Positions 9,117-21,266 are shown, counted from the first letter of the stretch. The stretch: DNA of 64,000 bases from Nonomuraea coxensis DSM 45129 (GCF_019397265.1 NZ_CP068985.1:7661001-7725000); one strand, 5' to 3'. Translations and numbers: made by a program. Notes: generated by a model not told the origin, from the letters alone.

Positions 9117-10175
9117 TCACTGCGGATGCCAGAGGTCGGGCTCGCCCGGCGAGCGCCGTACCCGTCCCTTGGCCTCCAGCCACACCAGGTGCGCCAGCGT
9201 CTCGTTGTTGGCCGAGCGCCGCATGAACGGCGGGATCGTCTCCCAGGGCCGCGACCAGGTGAGCCGCGTCGCGGTGTCCCAGCAGGTGACGCCGTCGTGC
9301 CCGGCCACCACCCGCTCGATCTCGGCCAGTCGCTCCTCGTGGTGGGCGAGCACGCTGTCCACCCGCGCCCCCAGCTCCAGGAACCGGTACTCGTGGGCGG
9401 GCAGCACCTCGTCCACCTCCAGCCCGCCCACGGCGGCCAGGGAGTCGAGGTAGTCGGCGAGCGGGTTGGGCGGCGACTGCGGATGCACGGCCACCATCGG
9501 AGTGATCTTCGCCAGCACGTGGTCGCCGGAGAACAGCACCCGCCGCTCGGGCGAGACGAAGCACAGGTGGCCCGGCGAGTGGCCGGGCGTCCAGATCGCG
9601 CGCAGGTCCCAGCCGGGCAGGCCCAGGTCGTCGCCGTCCTCGACGAGCCGGTCGGGGCGGGCCATGGAGACCATGTGGCGGATCATCATCGACGCGCCGG
9701 CCAGCTCGTCGAGCGTCGCCGCGGGCACGCCGCAGCGGTCGAGCAGCGTCCGCTCGCGGCGTACGAGCCCGTCGATGGCCTCGTCGTCGTAGCGCTCGCG
9801 CAGCAGGGCGGCGTCGGCGGGGTGCAGGGCGATCCAGGCCCCGGACGCCTCGCGGACCCGCCCGGCCAGGCCGTAGTGGTCGGGGTGGATGTGGGTGACG
9901 AGCACGCCCTTGACGTCGGTGATCGCGTACCCGGCCACGCGCAGGCCGGAGCATAGGGCCTCGTACGCCTCGTCGGTGTTCCAGCCGGCGTCCACGATCG
10001 CGACACCGTCCGGCAGCTCCAGGGCGTAGACCAGCACGTACCGCAGGGGGTTGACGGGGATCGGCACGGGGATGGACCACAGCCCCGGCCGCACCCGCTC
10101 CACGTCGGGGATCGTCCCGCCCGTCCACGCCTCCCGCTGCGCCCGGCTGGCAGGGGTCACCACGAATTTCGCCAT
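9117..10175 (-). CDS. MBL-fold metallo-hydrolase
   Basis: 352 residues. Metallo-beta-lactamase-fold hydrolase with the metal motif HxHxDH at His95, His97, Asp99 and His100 (VTHIHPDHYG). Further ligands are probably the His in WTPGHSPGHLCF and the Asp in LFSGDHVLA, plus the His of VLPAHEYRF. This arrangement is seen in glyoxalase II-like and lactonase-like enzymes; the C-terminal segment with a winged-helix look (ANNETLAHLVWLEAKGRVRR) is common in actinobacterial members annotated as MBL-fold hydrolases. Start chosen at MAKFVVTP; the frame stays open upstream into a region that overlaps the promoter of the divergent gene. Substrate unknown. Confidence 0.8.
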   Translation of the reverse strand: MAKFVVTPASRAQREAWTGGTIPDVERVRPGLWSIPVPIPVNPLRYVLVYALELPDGVAIVDAGWNTDEAYEALCSGLRVAGYAITDVKGVLVTHIHPDHYGLAGRVREASGAWIALHPADAALLRERYDDEAIDGLVRRERTLLDRCGVPAATLDELAGASMMIRHMVSMARPDRLVEDGDDLGLPGWDLRAIWTPGHSPGHLCFVSPERRVLFSGDHVLAKITPMVAVHPQSPPNPLADYLDSLAAVGGLEVDEVLPAHEYRFLELGARVDSVLAHHEERLAEIERVVAGHDGVTCWDTATRLTWSRPWETIPPFMRRSANNETLAHLVWLEAKGRVRRSPGEPDLWHPQ

Positions 10176-10230
10176 GGCCACGATTGTGCCCGAGCCGGGT
10201 TCTGGATCCGAATCATGTTCTACTGGGACC

Positions 10231-11076
10231 ATGAAGCCGAGCCGCGAGATCTCGGGCGATGGCCGCTTCGTCCGGCAGCCCAACCGCTTCACCGACCGCC
10301 TCGGTCCCCCGGAGCCGGGCCGTTACCGCCTCTACGCCTCCTACGCCTGCCCGTGGGCGCACCGGGTGCTGATCGTCAGGCGGCTGCTGGGCCTGGAGGA
10401 CCTGCTGGACGTCACGATCGTCGATCCGATCAGGGACGAGAAGGGCTGGCGCGTCCCCGGCGGGGACCCCGAATACCTGTCGGAGCTCTACCACGCCACC
10501 GACCCCGGCTACACCGGCCGCTACACCGTCCCCTGCGTCTGGGACACCCACGAGAAGCGCCTGGTCACCAACGACTTTCCGCAGATCACCCTCGACCTGG
10601 AGATGTCGTGGGGCACCTCGCCCGACCTCTATCCCGAGCGCCTGCGCCCCGACATCGAGATCATGAACGACCGCCTCTACCACGGGCTCAACAACGCGGT
10701 CTACGAGGCGGGCTTCGCGCGGGACCAGCAGGCGTACGAGGAGGCCGTGGCGCGGGTCTTCACCACCCTCGACCACCTGGAGGTGCGCCTGGCCGAGTCC
10801 GCCTACCTCTTCGACACGCTCACCGAGAGCGACGTGCGCCTCTACACGACGCTGGCAAGGTTCGACACCGTCTACTACCCGCACTTCAAGTGCATGGTGC
10901 GGCGGCTGACCGACTATCCGGCGCTGTGGGCCTACGCCCGCCGCCTCCACGCCATCCCGGCCTTCGGTGAGACCACGGACTTCGACCACATCAAGCGCCA
11001 CTACTACATGACGCAGACCGGGATCAATCCGAGCCGGATCGTACCTGTGGGGCCGGAGCTGGACTGGAGCCTGTGA
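10231..11076 (+). CDS. Glutathionyl-hydroquinone reductase-like protein (YqjG/ECM4 family)
   Basis: 281 residues. Thioredoxin-fold N-terminal domain with the CPWA motif (ASYACPWAHR, Cys40 the predicted nucleophile), then an all-helical glutathione-transferase C-terminal domain. The family (omega-class-like, ECM4/YqjG) reduces glutathionylated hydroquinones; since actinomycetes use mycothiol, the native thiol is uncertain here. Starts 55 bases from the divergent MBL-fold gene, so the two share a promoter region. Its 3' end overlaps the end of the convergent MFS gene by 53 bases. Confidence 0.85.
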   Translation: MKPSREISGDGRFVRQPNRFTDRLGPPEPGRYRLYASYACPWAHRVLIVRRLLGLEDLLDVTIVDPIRDEKGWRVPGGDPEYLSELYHATDPGYTGRYTVPCVWDTHEKRLVTNDFPQITLDLEMSWGTSPDLYPERLRPDIEIMNDRLYHGLNNAVYEAGFARDQQAYEEAVARVFTTLDHLEVRLAESAYLFDTLTESDVRLYTTLARFDTVYYPHFKCMVRRLTDYPALWAYARRLHAIPAFGETTDFDHIKRHYYMTQTGINPSRIVPVGPELDWSL

Positions 11077-12307
11077 GCACCGGCAGCCGTACGAACAGCA
11101 GCGCCGAGACCAGCGTGACCGCGGCGGCCACGGTCCAGGCGGCGGCGAGGCCCGCCTGGGCGGCCAGCGCGCCGAGCGTGAGGTTGGCCGCGACGCCGCC
11201 GGACTGCAGGGACAGCGAGGAGATCGACGTCAGGGTGGTGCGCTCGGCCGCGGTGACCGCGTTGTGCGTCAGCTCCAGCGACAGCACGGAGGTCACCGCG
11301 AGCCCGGCGAACAGCACGACGTAGGCCGCCGCGGCGCTCACCAGGCCGGCGGCCCCGCCGAGGCCCGACGTGGCGGCCAAGGTGGCGACCGAGAGCCCGC
11401 ACACCACCGCGCCCGCGATCGCGCCTCTGGCGGAGCTGCCCGCCAGGCGGGCCGCGCGGGGCGCGAGCGCGCTGCCCGCCGCGCTGCCCGCGAAGCCGAG
11501 CGCGGCGACGACCGCGTAGGCGAAGCTCCCCTCCTCCGCCGAGCCGGCCAGCTCGGCCAGCCGGCCCGGCGTCAGCAGCTCGACGGCGGTCAGCATGACG
11601 CCTGAGCACACCGCGGCCAGCATGAGCCGGCGCAGCAGCGCGCCCCCGGCCGCCAGCCGCAGCCCGCCGGCGATCGTGGCGGGCACCCCGCGCAGCACCC
11701 CGGCCGGCGACAGCCGCTCGCGGGGCGGCTCGGGCAGCGCCACCAGCACCACGGCCAGCAGCAGCGCCGCCGCCACGGCGGCCACCAGGCTCGGCGCCGC
11801 CAGCGGGAACATCAGCCCCGGCGGCACCACCGTCGGCAGGACGCCGCCGGCCAGCACGCCGACGCAGAGGGCCGCGGACTCCATGGCGCCGCCCCTGGCC
11901 AGGCCGGGCTTGAGGTCGGCGTCGCGGCCCTCGATCCGGTGCAGGGTGTCGACGTACCAGGAGGTGGACGGGCCGCTGGACAGCGCCCGCGCCACGCCCT
12001 TGAGCACGCCGACGGCCAGGAACGCCCACAGCGTCGTGGCCACGCTCATCAGCGCGAGACCCGCCGTGAGGAACGCGGCCGAGGCGGCCAGCACCATGCG
12101 CCGCCCGATCACGTCGGCCAGCCCTCCGGTGGGCAGCTCCAGGCTCGCGGTGACGACGGAGAACACGGTCACCGTCAGGCCGATCTCGGGCAGCCCGAGC
12201 CCCCGCTCGGTCATGAGCAGGACCTGGGAGGACATCATCAGACCGAGCGGCAGCCAGGTCAGGAAACAGACGAGCAGGTAACGGCGTAAGGCCGAGCGTG
12301 CGGTCAT
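11024..12307 (-). CDS. MFS transporter
   Basis: 427 residues with about 12 hydrophobic segments. The loop after helix 2 (GGLADVIGRRMVL, near residues 55-67) is the MFS signature. The segment SSGPSTSWYVDTLH is typical of actinobacterial exporters paired with ArsR-like regulators. The start ATG overlaps the stop of the regulator gene (ATGA), so both are on one message and the regulator probably controls this exporter. Substrate unknown; an efflux role is inferred from the pairing. Confidence 0.85.
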   Translation of the reverse strand: MTARSALRRYLLVCFLTWLPLGLMMSSQVLLMTERGLGLPEIGLTVTVFSVVTASLELPTGGLADVIGRRMVLAASAAFLTAGLALMSVATTLWAFLAVGVLKGVARALSSGPSTSWYVDTLHRIEGRDADLKPGLARGGAMESAALCVGVLAGGVLPTVVPPGLMFPLAAPSLVAAVAAALLLAVVLVALPEPPRERLSPAGVLRGVPATIAGGLRLAAGGALLRRLMLAAVCSGVMLTAVELLTPGRLAELAGSAEEGSFAYAVVAALGFAGSAAGSALAPRAARLAGSSARGAIAGAVVCGLSVATLAATSGLGGAAGLVSAAAAYVVLFAGLAVTSVLSLELTHNAVTAAERTTLTSISSLSLQSGGVAANLTLGALAAQAGLAAAWTVAAAVTLVSALLFVRLPVLTGSSPAPAPQVRSGSD

Positions 12308-12882
12308 GACTCCTCCTGTCCGGGAGAGCGGGGGACGGCGCCGTACCAGACCTGCACCTGCCTGGCGTCGGGGTCGCCGGCGTGGCGGTCGGCGAGCTCG
12401 CGCACCAGCGCCTCGGCGCGGCCCGCGAACTCGCGGAGCGCGGCGGGGGGCAGCGTGAGCATGTGGTCGCTCATGCCGGAGACGTCCACCCACGCGCGCG
12501 GCCAGTCCGCGAGGTCGAACTCCCCCAGCGCCCGGCCGACCATCTCGGCCTGGCGCAGGTGCATGATCCGGACCGCCTCGCGGCCCTCGGGCGTCGCGGT
12601 CATCTCGGCCGCGTCCCACGAGGTGTAGCGGTGGCGGGAGCGCCAGCGCCGCTCGCGGCCGTCGCGCCGCTCGTCGTCCTCCTCCACGAAGCCGAACTTG
12701 AACAGCTCGCGCAGGTGGTAGCTGGTCGAGCCGGAGCTCTCGCCCACCTTGCGGGCCAGCTCGCTGGCGGTGGCGGGGCCGTCGCGGCGCAGCAGGCCGA
12801 GCAGGCGCACGCGCAGCGGGTGGGTGACGGCCTTGAGCACCCGCGGGTCACTGATCTTGTACTGCTCCTCCACACCGTCCAC
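12304..12882 (-). CDS. ArsR-like winged-helix regulator
   Basis: 192 residues from a GTG. Residues 6-80 form a winged helix of ArsR/HTH_20 type: VLKAVTHPLRVRLLGLLRR, then ATASELARKVGESSGSTSYH as the recognition helix-turn-helix. The C-terminal half (residues 85-190) carries a helical effector or dimer domain with an acidic segment. No paired-Cys metal site is visible, so it is probably not a metal sensor. First gene of a two-gene operon with the MFS transporter. The GTG has no Shine-Dalgarno, so the message may be leaderless; GTG at 12873 is the alternative. Two 14-bp direct repeats just upstream are a likely operator. Confidence 0.8.
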   Translation of the reverse strand: MDGVEEQYKISDPRVLKAVTHPLRVRLLGLLRRDGPATASELARKVGESSGSTSYHLRELFKFGFVEEDDERRDGRERRWRSRHRYTSWDAAEMTATPEGREAVRIMHLRQAEMVGRALGEFDLADWPRAWVDVSGMSDHMLTLPPAALREFAGRAEALVRELADRHAGDPDARQVQVWYGAVPRSPGQEES

Positions 12883-12890
12883 GGTAAACC

Positions 12891-12918
12891 GCAAAGACAA
12901 TTTTGCAAAGTGAATTTT
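12891..12918. promoter_or_regulatory. Two tandem 14-bp direct repeats, likely regulator operator
   Basis: GCAAAGACAATTTT and GCAAAGTGAATTTT lie end to end in the 66-base gap between the ArsR-like gene and the rightward B3/B4 gene. They are AT-rich in a GC-rich genome and sit 9 bases upstream of the regulator's start, which suits autoregulation and control of both directions. Confidence 0.5.
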
Positions 12919-12948
12919 GCGAGTTGCCGCCTCTCCTAAACTGGGAGC

Positions 12949-13593
12949 GTGCTCGACGACATCTGGGTGGACGAATCCGTCCACGCGCTCCGGCCCGACT
13001 TCGCCGTGCTGGTCATGACCGCGCACGGGCTGAGCAACGGCCCGACGGACGACCGCACCCGCGCCTGGCTGGCGGCGGCGGCCGAGGCGGAGCCGCAGCC
13101 CGCCAAGATCGACGCCTGGAAGGACGCTTACCGCGCGTTCGGCGCCAAGCCGCAGCGCACCCGGCCCTCGGTCGACGCCCTCACCCGGCGCATGCCGCTG
13201 CCGGAGATCAACCGGGCGGTCGACGCCTACAACGCGATCAGCGTCAAGCACGCGCTGCCGATCGGCGGCGAGGACCTCGACCGCTACTCCGGCCCGGCGC
13301 GGCTCGTGCGGGCGGCCGGCGACGAGCCCTCGGAGGAGGCGCTCGGCACGCCGGAGCCCGGCGAGGTGATCTGGCGCGACGACCTCGGCGTCACCTGCCG
13401 CAGATGGAACTGGCGCCAGGTGGCCCGCACCCGGCTCACCGAGGAGACGGTCAACGCGATCTTCCTGCTGGAGCGGCTGGAGCCGATGACGCTGGAAGAG
13501 CTGAAGGAGGCCGGCGAGGAGCTGGCCGACCTGCTGGCGGAGCTGTCGCCGGGTGTCCGGATCGCCACCAGACTGTTGTCCCCGCGGAACTAA
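12949..13593 (+). CDS. B3/B4 domain protein (PheT tRNA-binding domain-like)
   Basis: 214 residues, GTG start behind GGGAG. The central region (NRAVDAYNAISVKHALPIGGEDLDR, residues 85-109 in part, then VIWRDDLGVTCRRWNWRQ) matches the free-standing B3/B4 domain, which in phenylalanyl-tRNA synthetase beta chains carries the editing site. Stand-alone members are common in bacteria and their role is not settled; some may deacylate misacylated tRNA or bind amino-acyl ligands. It starts 66 bases from the divergent regulator, so may share its operator. Confidence 0.7.
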   Translation: MLDDIWVDESVHALRPDFAVLVMTAHGLSNGPTDDRTRAWLAAAAEAEPQPAKIDAWKDAYRAFGAKPQRTRPSVDALTRRMPLPEINRAVDAYNAISVKHALPIGGEDLDRYSGPARLVRAAGDEPSEEALGTPEPGEVIWRDDLGVTCRRWNWRQVARTRLTEETVNAIFLLERLEPMTLEELKEAGEELADLLAELSPGVRIATRLLSPRN

Positions 13594-13799
13594 ACCTGCC
13601 GCCCCGGTGTTGATATCAAACAGTAACAATCCCCAGTGCCACCCGGATTGGCAAGGGGGGGCGTGACCTCTTCGCACGCTCCTGAGAGGATCGTGCGAGG
13701 CGGCGCGCGCTCTTCGGCACGTACTGCCAGTCCGGGCGAGTAGCCTTGGACAGGTTCTCTAACATCAACGCCGATCTGCGGAAGAGGGCGATTTCCGCC

Positions 13800-17462
<3,663 letters not shown>

Positions 17463-17478
17463 TCCAGGTTGTTTCGCC

Positions 17479-17512
17479 GGATGCCGGTGGTCCTTCTGGG
17501 CCGCCGGCATCC
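17479..17512 (+). terminator. Hairpin terminator after kgd
   Basis: Arms GGATGCCGG and CCGGCATCC around a 16-base loop, starting 16 bases after the kgd stop and followed by GCCGTTTCC. The T-run is weak, as is usual in this genome. Confidence 0.7.
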
Positions 17513-17595
17513 GCCGTTTCCGGATCCGTGCCGGTCAGGGGCTAGAGTTCGGGCGAAGACGCAAGCGGACCACAGGATGACGGGACGGAAGAGCG

Positions 17596-17775
17596 ATGTA
17601 CTTCACCGATCGGGGGATCGAGGAGCTGGTCGAGCGCCGGGGCGAGGAGGAGGTCAGCCTGCTGTGGCTGGGTGAGCGGCTGCGGGAGTTCGTGGACCTC
17701 AACCCCGAGTTCGAGACCCCGGTCGAGCGGCTGGCCACGTGGCTGGCCCGGCTGGACGACGAGGACGACGAATAG
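17596..17775 (+). CDS. Small acidic protein, DUF6104-like
   Basis: 59 residues: begins MYFTDRGIEELVERRG, contains FVDLNPEFETPVERL and ends DDEDDE. It is preceded by GGAAGAG. The pattern (MYFTDRGIEEL, then LNP..E.PVERLATWLARLDD) matches a small protein conserved in Streptomyces and relatives that I know as DUF6104; its function is unknown. It is very acidic, predicted helical and cytoplasmic. Placed between kgd and the DUF4097/PadR operon with its own promoter region. Codon use and ribosome-binding site support translation. Confidence 0.8.
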   Translation: MYFTDRGIEELVERRGEEEVSLLWLGERLREFVDLNPEFETPVERLATWLARLDDEDDE

Positions 17776-17781
17776 CCGTAA

Positions 17782-17828
17782 AACGCGATACATCTTGAGT
17801 TTCCGCCGAACGCGACATATCGTGTTCT
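17782..17828. promoter_or_regulatory. Pair of 20-bp direct repeats before the DUF4097/PadR operon
   Basis: Copies begin AACGCGATACATC (17782) and AACGCGACATATC (17809), 27 bases apart, sharing AACGCGA, ATC and a T-rich tail. They end 31 bases before the start of the DUF4097 gene. A likely binding site for the PadR regulator encoded second in the operon; no experimental parallel is known to me. Confidence 0.45.
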
Positions 17829-17858
17829 CATAAGACGTGTCGCCAGAAGGGCGGAAGC

Positions 17859-18662
17859 ATGCAGCAGTGGACCGTCGAAACGCCGGAGCAGCTGACCTTC
17901 GGCGCCGTGGAATCGCTCGACGTGCGCATCGTCGCGGGCCGGCTCGCGGTGCTCGCCAGCGAGGGCCCGCCGACGCTGGAGGTGGCCGAGATCGACTCGG
18001 CCTCCCCGCTCATCGTGACCTACGACGAGGACGCCCGCTCGCTCACCGTGGCCTACAAGGACCTCACCTGGGACGGCCTGCTCGGCTGGCTGCGCCGCGA
18101 CCCGCGCAGGACCGTGCTGTCCATCGCCGTCCCCAAGTCGTGCCGGGTGAGCGCGGGCGTGGTGTCGGCGCCCGCCGTCGTGGCCGGCTTCGAGCGGTCC
18201 ACCCGCGTCAAGGGCGTGTCGGCGGAGATCGTGCTCGACGGGGTGAGCGGCGAGGTGCACGCCAACACCGTCTCCGGGGCCGTGGAGAGCCGGGCGATGG
18301 AGGGCGACCTGTCGTTCAACAGCGTCTCGGGCGACCTCACGGTGGCCGACGGCACGCCGCGCCGGCTCAGGGCCAACACGGTCTCCGGCCGCATCACCGC
18401 CGACCTGGCGCTGCGGCCCACGGGGCATGTGACGTTCACCAGCGTCTCCGGTGACATCCTGGTCAGGCTGCCGGACAACGCGGACGCGGACGTCACCGTC
18501 CGCTCCACCTCCGGCCGGCTGATCAGCACGTTCGACGAACTGTCCGACTCGAGCAGTCCCGGCATGAGGACCATGTCCGGGCGGCTCGGCGGCGGCATGG
18601 CCTCGGTGTCGGCGACCACGGTCTCCGGCGAGGTCGCGCTGCTCAAGGGGGAGAAGGAATGA
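17859..18662 (+). CDS. DUF4097 beta-strand repeat protein
   Basis: 267 residues, no signal peptide or membrane segment. Built of short beta-strand repeats with the recurring pattern VSGxV/I (GVSGEVHANTVSGAVES, NSVSGDLTVADG, NTVSGRITADL, TSVSGDILVRL, STSGRLIST, TVSGEVALL), typical of the DUF4097 putative adhesin fold, a beta-helix or solenoid. Such proteins often sit beside envelope-stress regulators. First gene of an operon: its stop overlaps the start of the PadR gene (ATGA). The exact role is unknown. Confidence 0.85.
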   Translation: MQQWTVETPEQLTFGAVESLDVRIVAGRLAVLASEGPPTLEVAEIDSASPLIVTYDEDARSLTVAYKDLTWDGLLGWLRRDPRRTVLSIAVPKSCRVSAGVVSAPAVVAGFERSTRVKGVSAEIVLDGVSGEVHANTVSGAVESRAMEGDLSFNSVSGDLTVADGTPRRLRANTVSGRITADLALRPTGHVTFTSVSGDILVRLPDNADADVTVRSTSGRLISTFDELSDSSSPGMRTMSGRLGGGMASVSATTVSGEVALLKGEKE

Positions 18663-19399
18663 GCCCTGTCTTCGGTCACGGCCGGCTCCGGCTGTACCTG
18701 CTCAAGCTGCTGGAGGAGAGCCCGCGTCACGGCTACGAGGTGATCCGGCTGCTCCAGGACCGCTTCCTCGGCGTCTACTCGCCCTCCCCCGGCACGATCT
18801 ACCCGCGCCTCGCCCGGCTGGAGGAGGAGGGCCTGGTCACCCACGAGGTGGCCGACGGCAAGAAGGTCTTCTCGATCACCGACAAGGGCCGCGAGGAGCT
18901 CAACGCCCGCCTCGACGAGCTCGACGACCTGGAGGAGGAGATCTCCGCCTCCGTCCGCGACATCGCCCGCGAGGTCAAGGAGGACGTGCGCGAGACGGTC
19001 AAGTCGCTGCGCGACGAGCTGACCCGGATGGCCAAGGACGTGCGCACCGGCGGCCGGGAGGACCCGGTCGGGTTCGGCCGGCGGCAGAAGGAGGAGTTCC
19101 AGCGGCTGCGGGACGAGCAGTGGCGGCAGTGGCAGGAGCACGCCCATCAGTGGCAGGGCGAGAGCGAGCGGCTGACCAGGGAGTGGCGCCGGATGTGGAC
19201 CGAGATCTGGGCCACGCTCGGCGGCGCGCCGCCGTCCCGCGCCGATCTCGACGCCGAGCTGGGCGAGCTGCTGGCCGACTTCGTCGCGCAGGCGCGCAGG
19301 GAGGCGTCCGGGGCCCGGCTGACCGGGGAGAAGCTGCAGGACCTGCGTACGGCGCTGGACGACGCCTCCCGCCGGATCCGCGACATCCTCGAACGCTGA
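18659..19399 (+). CDS. PadR-family transcriptional regulator
   Basis: 246 residues. N-terminal PadR winged helix (residues 1-85): LLKLLEESPRHGYEVIRLLQ, then SPSPGTIYPRLARLEEEGLV and the wing ADGKKVFSITDKG. The C-terminal half is a long, highly charged helical region (EEEISASVRDIAREVKEDV onward) with many Glu, Arg and Trp (QWRQWQEHAHQWQ), likely coiled coil and longer than in classical PadR. Translationally coupled to the DUF4097 gene by ATGA. Presumed autoregulator through the repeats at 17782-17828. Confidence 0.88.
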   Translation: MSPVFGHGRLRLYLLKLLEESPRHGYEVIRLLQDRFLGVYSPSPGTIYPRLARLEEEGLVTHEVADGKKVFSITDKGREELNARLDELDDLEEEISASVRDIAREVKEDVRETVKSLRDELTRMAKDVRTGGREDPVGFGRRQKEEFQRLRDEQWRQWQEHAHQWQGESERLTREWRRMWTEIWATLGGAPPSRADLDAELGELLADFVAQARREASGARLTGEKLQDLRTALDDASRRIRDILER

Positions 19400-19405
19400 G
19401 CCCCG

Positions 19406-20236
19406 TCACGCGGCGGCGCGGGCGGCCCTGCGGGCGCGGTAGGCGATCGGCATGTACCTCAGCCGTTCCGGCAACCGCGGCGTCAGCGCCGCGACCGCCT
19501 GCCCGACGTGCCGCAGCCGCCGTTCGTCCCGGGCCGTCCAGCGCAGGCCGAGCTTGTCCCGCACGGCGGGCGGCAGGGTGCCGACCGTGAGGAAGTGGGT
19601 GAACTCGCCCGCGCCCGCCCCCACCGGCGTCCACAGCCGGCGCAGCGGGGCGGGCAGCCCCGGAGGCGCGGGCGCGCCCCGCATGGCCGCCAGCACGTCG
19701 AGCGCGGTCGGATGCGGCTCCAGCCGCTCGGCCACCATGCGGTCGAAGTAGCGCCAGAAGTCCTCCAGGTCCGCGGGCAGCTCCCGTTCCGGCACCCGCA
19801 GGATGCGGCCGAGCTGCCGCGACTCCACGTAGAGCCGGCGCTGCTCCGCGCTGGTGAGCGGGGTGCCGAAGTGGCGGTTGAGCGCGACGAACCGCTCGAA
19901 CAGCGTCAGGTGCACCCAGGCCCACGCCTCGGCGTTCAGCGCGTGGTAGGGCCGGCCGCGCTCGTCCACGCCGCTGATCGTGCGGTGGATCTCCCTGAGC
20001 CGCCGTCCCTCGGCGGGGCCGGCCGCGCCGCCGTACACCCAGGTCTGTACGGACGCGAGCGTGCGGTTGAGCCGCCCCCACGGATCCGACTTGTACGTGG
20101 AGTGCTCGGCGACCGCCGCCCCCACCGCCGGATGCATGGTCTGCAGGACCAGGGCGCTGCCGGCCACCAGCAGGTTGCGGTATTCGCCCGCGGTGTCCCA
20201 GTGCATCGAACCCGGGCCGAAGGGCTCCACATCCAT
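19406..20236 (-). CDS. MpaB-like oxygenase (DUF2236, latex-clearing-protein fold)
   Basis: 276 residues, helical. The N-terminal part GPGSMHWDTAGEYRNLL, LQTMHPAVGAAVAEHS and the segment RTLASVQTWVYG are typical of the ER-bound oxygenase MpaB/Lcp (DUF2236) family, which binds heme b through His; the His in MHP and EHS are candidate ligands. Members cleave isoprenoid double bonds or oxidise unknown lipids. GGGAGG precedes the start by 7 bases. A perfect 10-bp inverted repeat directly upstream probably controls it. It converges with the PadR gene, with only 6 bases between the stops. Confidence 0.8.
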   Translation of the reverse strand: MDVEPFGPGSMHWDTAGEYRNLLVAGSALVLQTMHPAVGAAVAEHSTYKSDPWGRLNRTLASVQTWVYGGAAGPAEGRRLREIHRTISGVDERGRPYHALNAEAWAWVHLTLFERFVALNRHFGTPLTSAEQRRLYVESRQLGRILRVPERELPADLEDFWRYFDRMVAERLEPHPTALDVLAAMRGAPAPPGLPAPLRRLWTPVGAGAGEFTHFLTVGTLPPAVRDKLGLRWTARDERRLRHVGQAVAALTPRLPERLRYMPIAYRARRAARAAA

Positions 20237-20249
20237 GATCGGGCCTCCC

Positions 20250-20280
20250 GGTGATACAACTCTACTTTCTTTGTATCACC
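20250..20280. promoter_or_regulatory. Perfect inverted repeat before the MpaB-like gene
   Basis: Arms GGTGATACAA and TTGTATCACC around an 11-base AT-rich centre. It starts 13 bases before the oxygenase start codon and overlaps where its promoter should be. There is no T-run, so it does not look like a terminator for the upstream dehydrogenase. The form fits a TetR- or GntR-type operator. Confidence 0.6.
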
Positions 20281-20309
20281 GGGGCGGCCCCGAAGTAACC
20301 TGCCACTTA

Positions 20310-21266
20310 TCAGGCGGTGAAGACGATCTTCCCGAACAGCTCCCCCTCCGCCATGGCGGCGAAGCCGTCACGCGCCTCGGCCAGCGGCAGCGTCCGGTCG
20401 ATCTCCGGCCGCACGCCCGTCTGCTCCAGGAACACCGCCAGCCGCTGGAGCTGCTCGCGCGTCCCCATCGTCGAGCCGACCACCGAGAGCTGCAGGAAGA
20501 ACACCCGGTTGAGGTCCGCGGACGGCACGGCCCCGCTGGTGGCGCCGCTGACCACGATGCGCCCGCCCGGCTTGAGCGACTTGAGCGAATGGTCCCAGGT
20601 GGCCTGGCCGACCGTCTCCATGACCGCGTCCACCCGCTCGGGCAACCGCGCGCCGCTCTCGAAGACCTGGTCGGCGCCCAGCCGCAGGGCCCGCTCGCGC
20701 TTGTCCGCCGAGCGGCTGGTCGCCCACACCCGGAAGCCGCCCGCCCGGCCGAGCGCGATGAGCGCGGTAGCCACGCCGCCGCCCGCGCCCTGCACCAGGA
20801 CCGTCGAACCCGGCTGCAGCCCGGCCTTGTCGAACAGCATCCGGTAGGCGGTCAGCCAGGCCGTCGGCAGGCACGCGGCCTCCTCGAAGCTGAGCGCGGC
20901 CGGCTTGGGCACGAGGTTGCGGCGCGGCACGGCCACCCGCTCGGCGAACGTGCCGTCGTGCACCTCCGACAGCAGCGAGCGCCTGGGGTCCAGCGTCTCG
21001 TCCGGGCCGGAGCCGATCACGGCGTGCACGATGACGTCGTTGCCGTCCTCGTCCACGCCGGCGGCGTCGCAGCCGAGCACGATCGGCAGCCGGTCCTGGC
21101 GGATGCCGACGCCCTTCAGCGTCCAGAGGTCGTGGTGGTTGAGCGCGGCCGCCCGTACCGAGACGGTCGTCCAGCCGTCCGGCGTCTTCGGCTCAGGGTG
21201 CTCCCCCAGTGTCAGGCCGGCGAGCGGGTTGTCGGGGTCGGTCTGTGTGGCGGTTACGGCGAACAT
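20310..21266 (-). CDS. Zinc-binding-type alcohol dehydrogenase / quinone oxidoreductase
   Basis: 318 residues of the medium-chain dehydrogenase/reductase family. N-terminal GroES-like domain (ALNHHDLWTLKG, VLGCDAAGVDEDG), then the nucleotide-binding domain with VLVQGAGGGVATALIALGRA and GGRIVVSGATSG. The catalytic-zinc Cys/His pattern is incomplete (GCDAAG instead of GHE), so it is closer to the zinc-independent quinone oxidoreductases. NADPH use is suggested by Ser-Arg-Ser after strand beta-B (WATSRSADKRERA). Same direction as the MpaB-like gene, 73 bases upstream of it, but the inverted repeat separates them. Substrate unknown. Confidence 0.82.
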   Translation of the reverse strand: MFAVTATQTDPDNPLAGLTLGEHPEPKTPDGWTTVSVRAAALNHHDLWTLKGVGIRQDRLPIVLGCDAAGVDEDGNDVIVHAVIGSGPDETLDPRRSLLSEVHDGTFAERVAVPRRNLVPKPAALSFEEAACLPTAWLTAYRMLFDKAGLQPGSTVLVQGAGGGVATALIALGRAGGFRVWATSRSADKRERALRLGADQVFESGARLPERVDAVMETVGQATWDHSLKSLKPGGRIVVSGATSGAVPSADLNRVFFLQLSVVGSTMGTREQLQRLAVFLEQTGVRPEIDRTLPLAEARDGFAAMAEGELFGKIVFTA

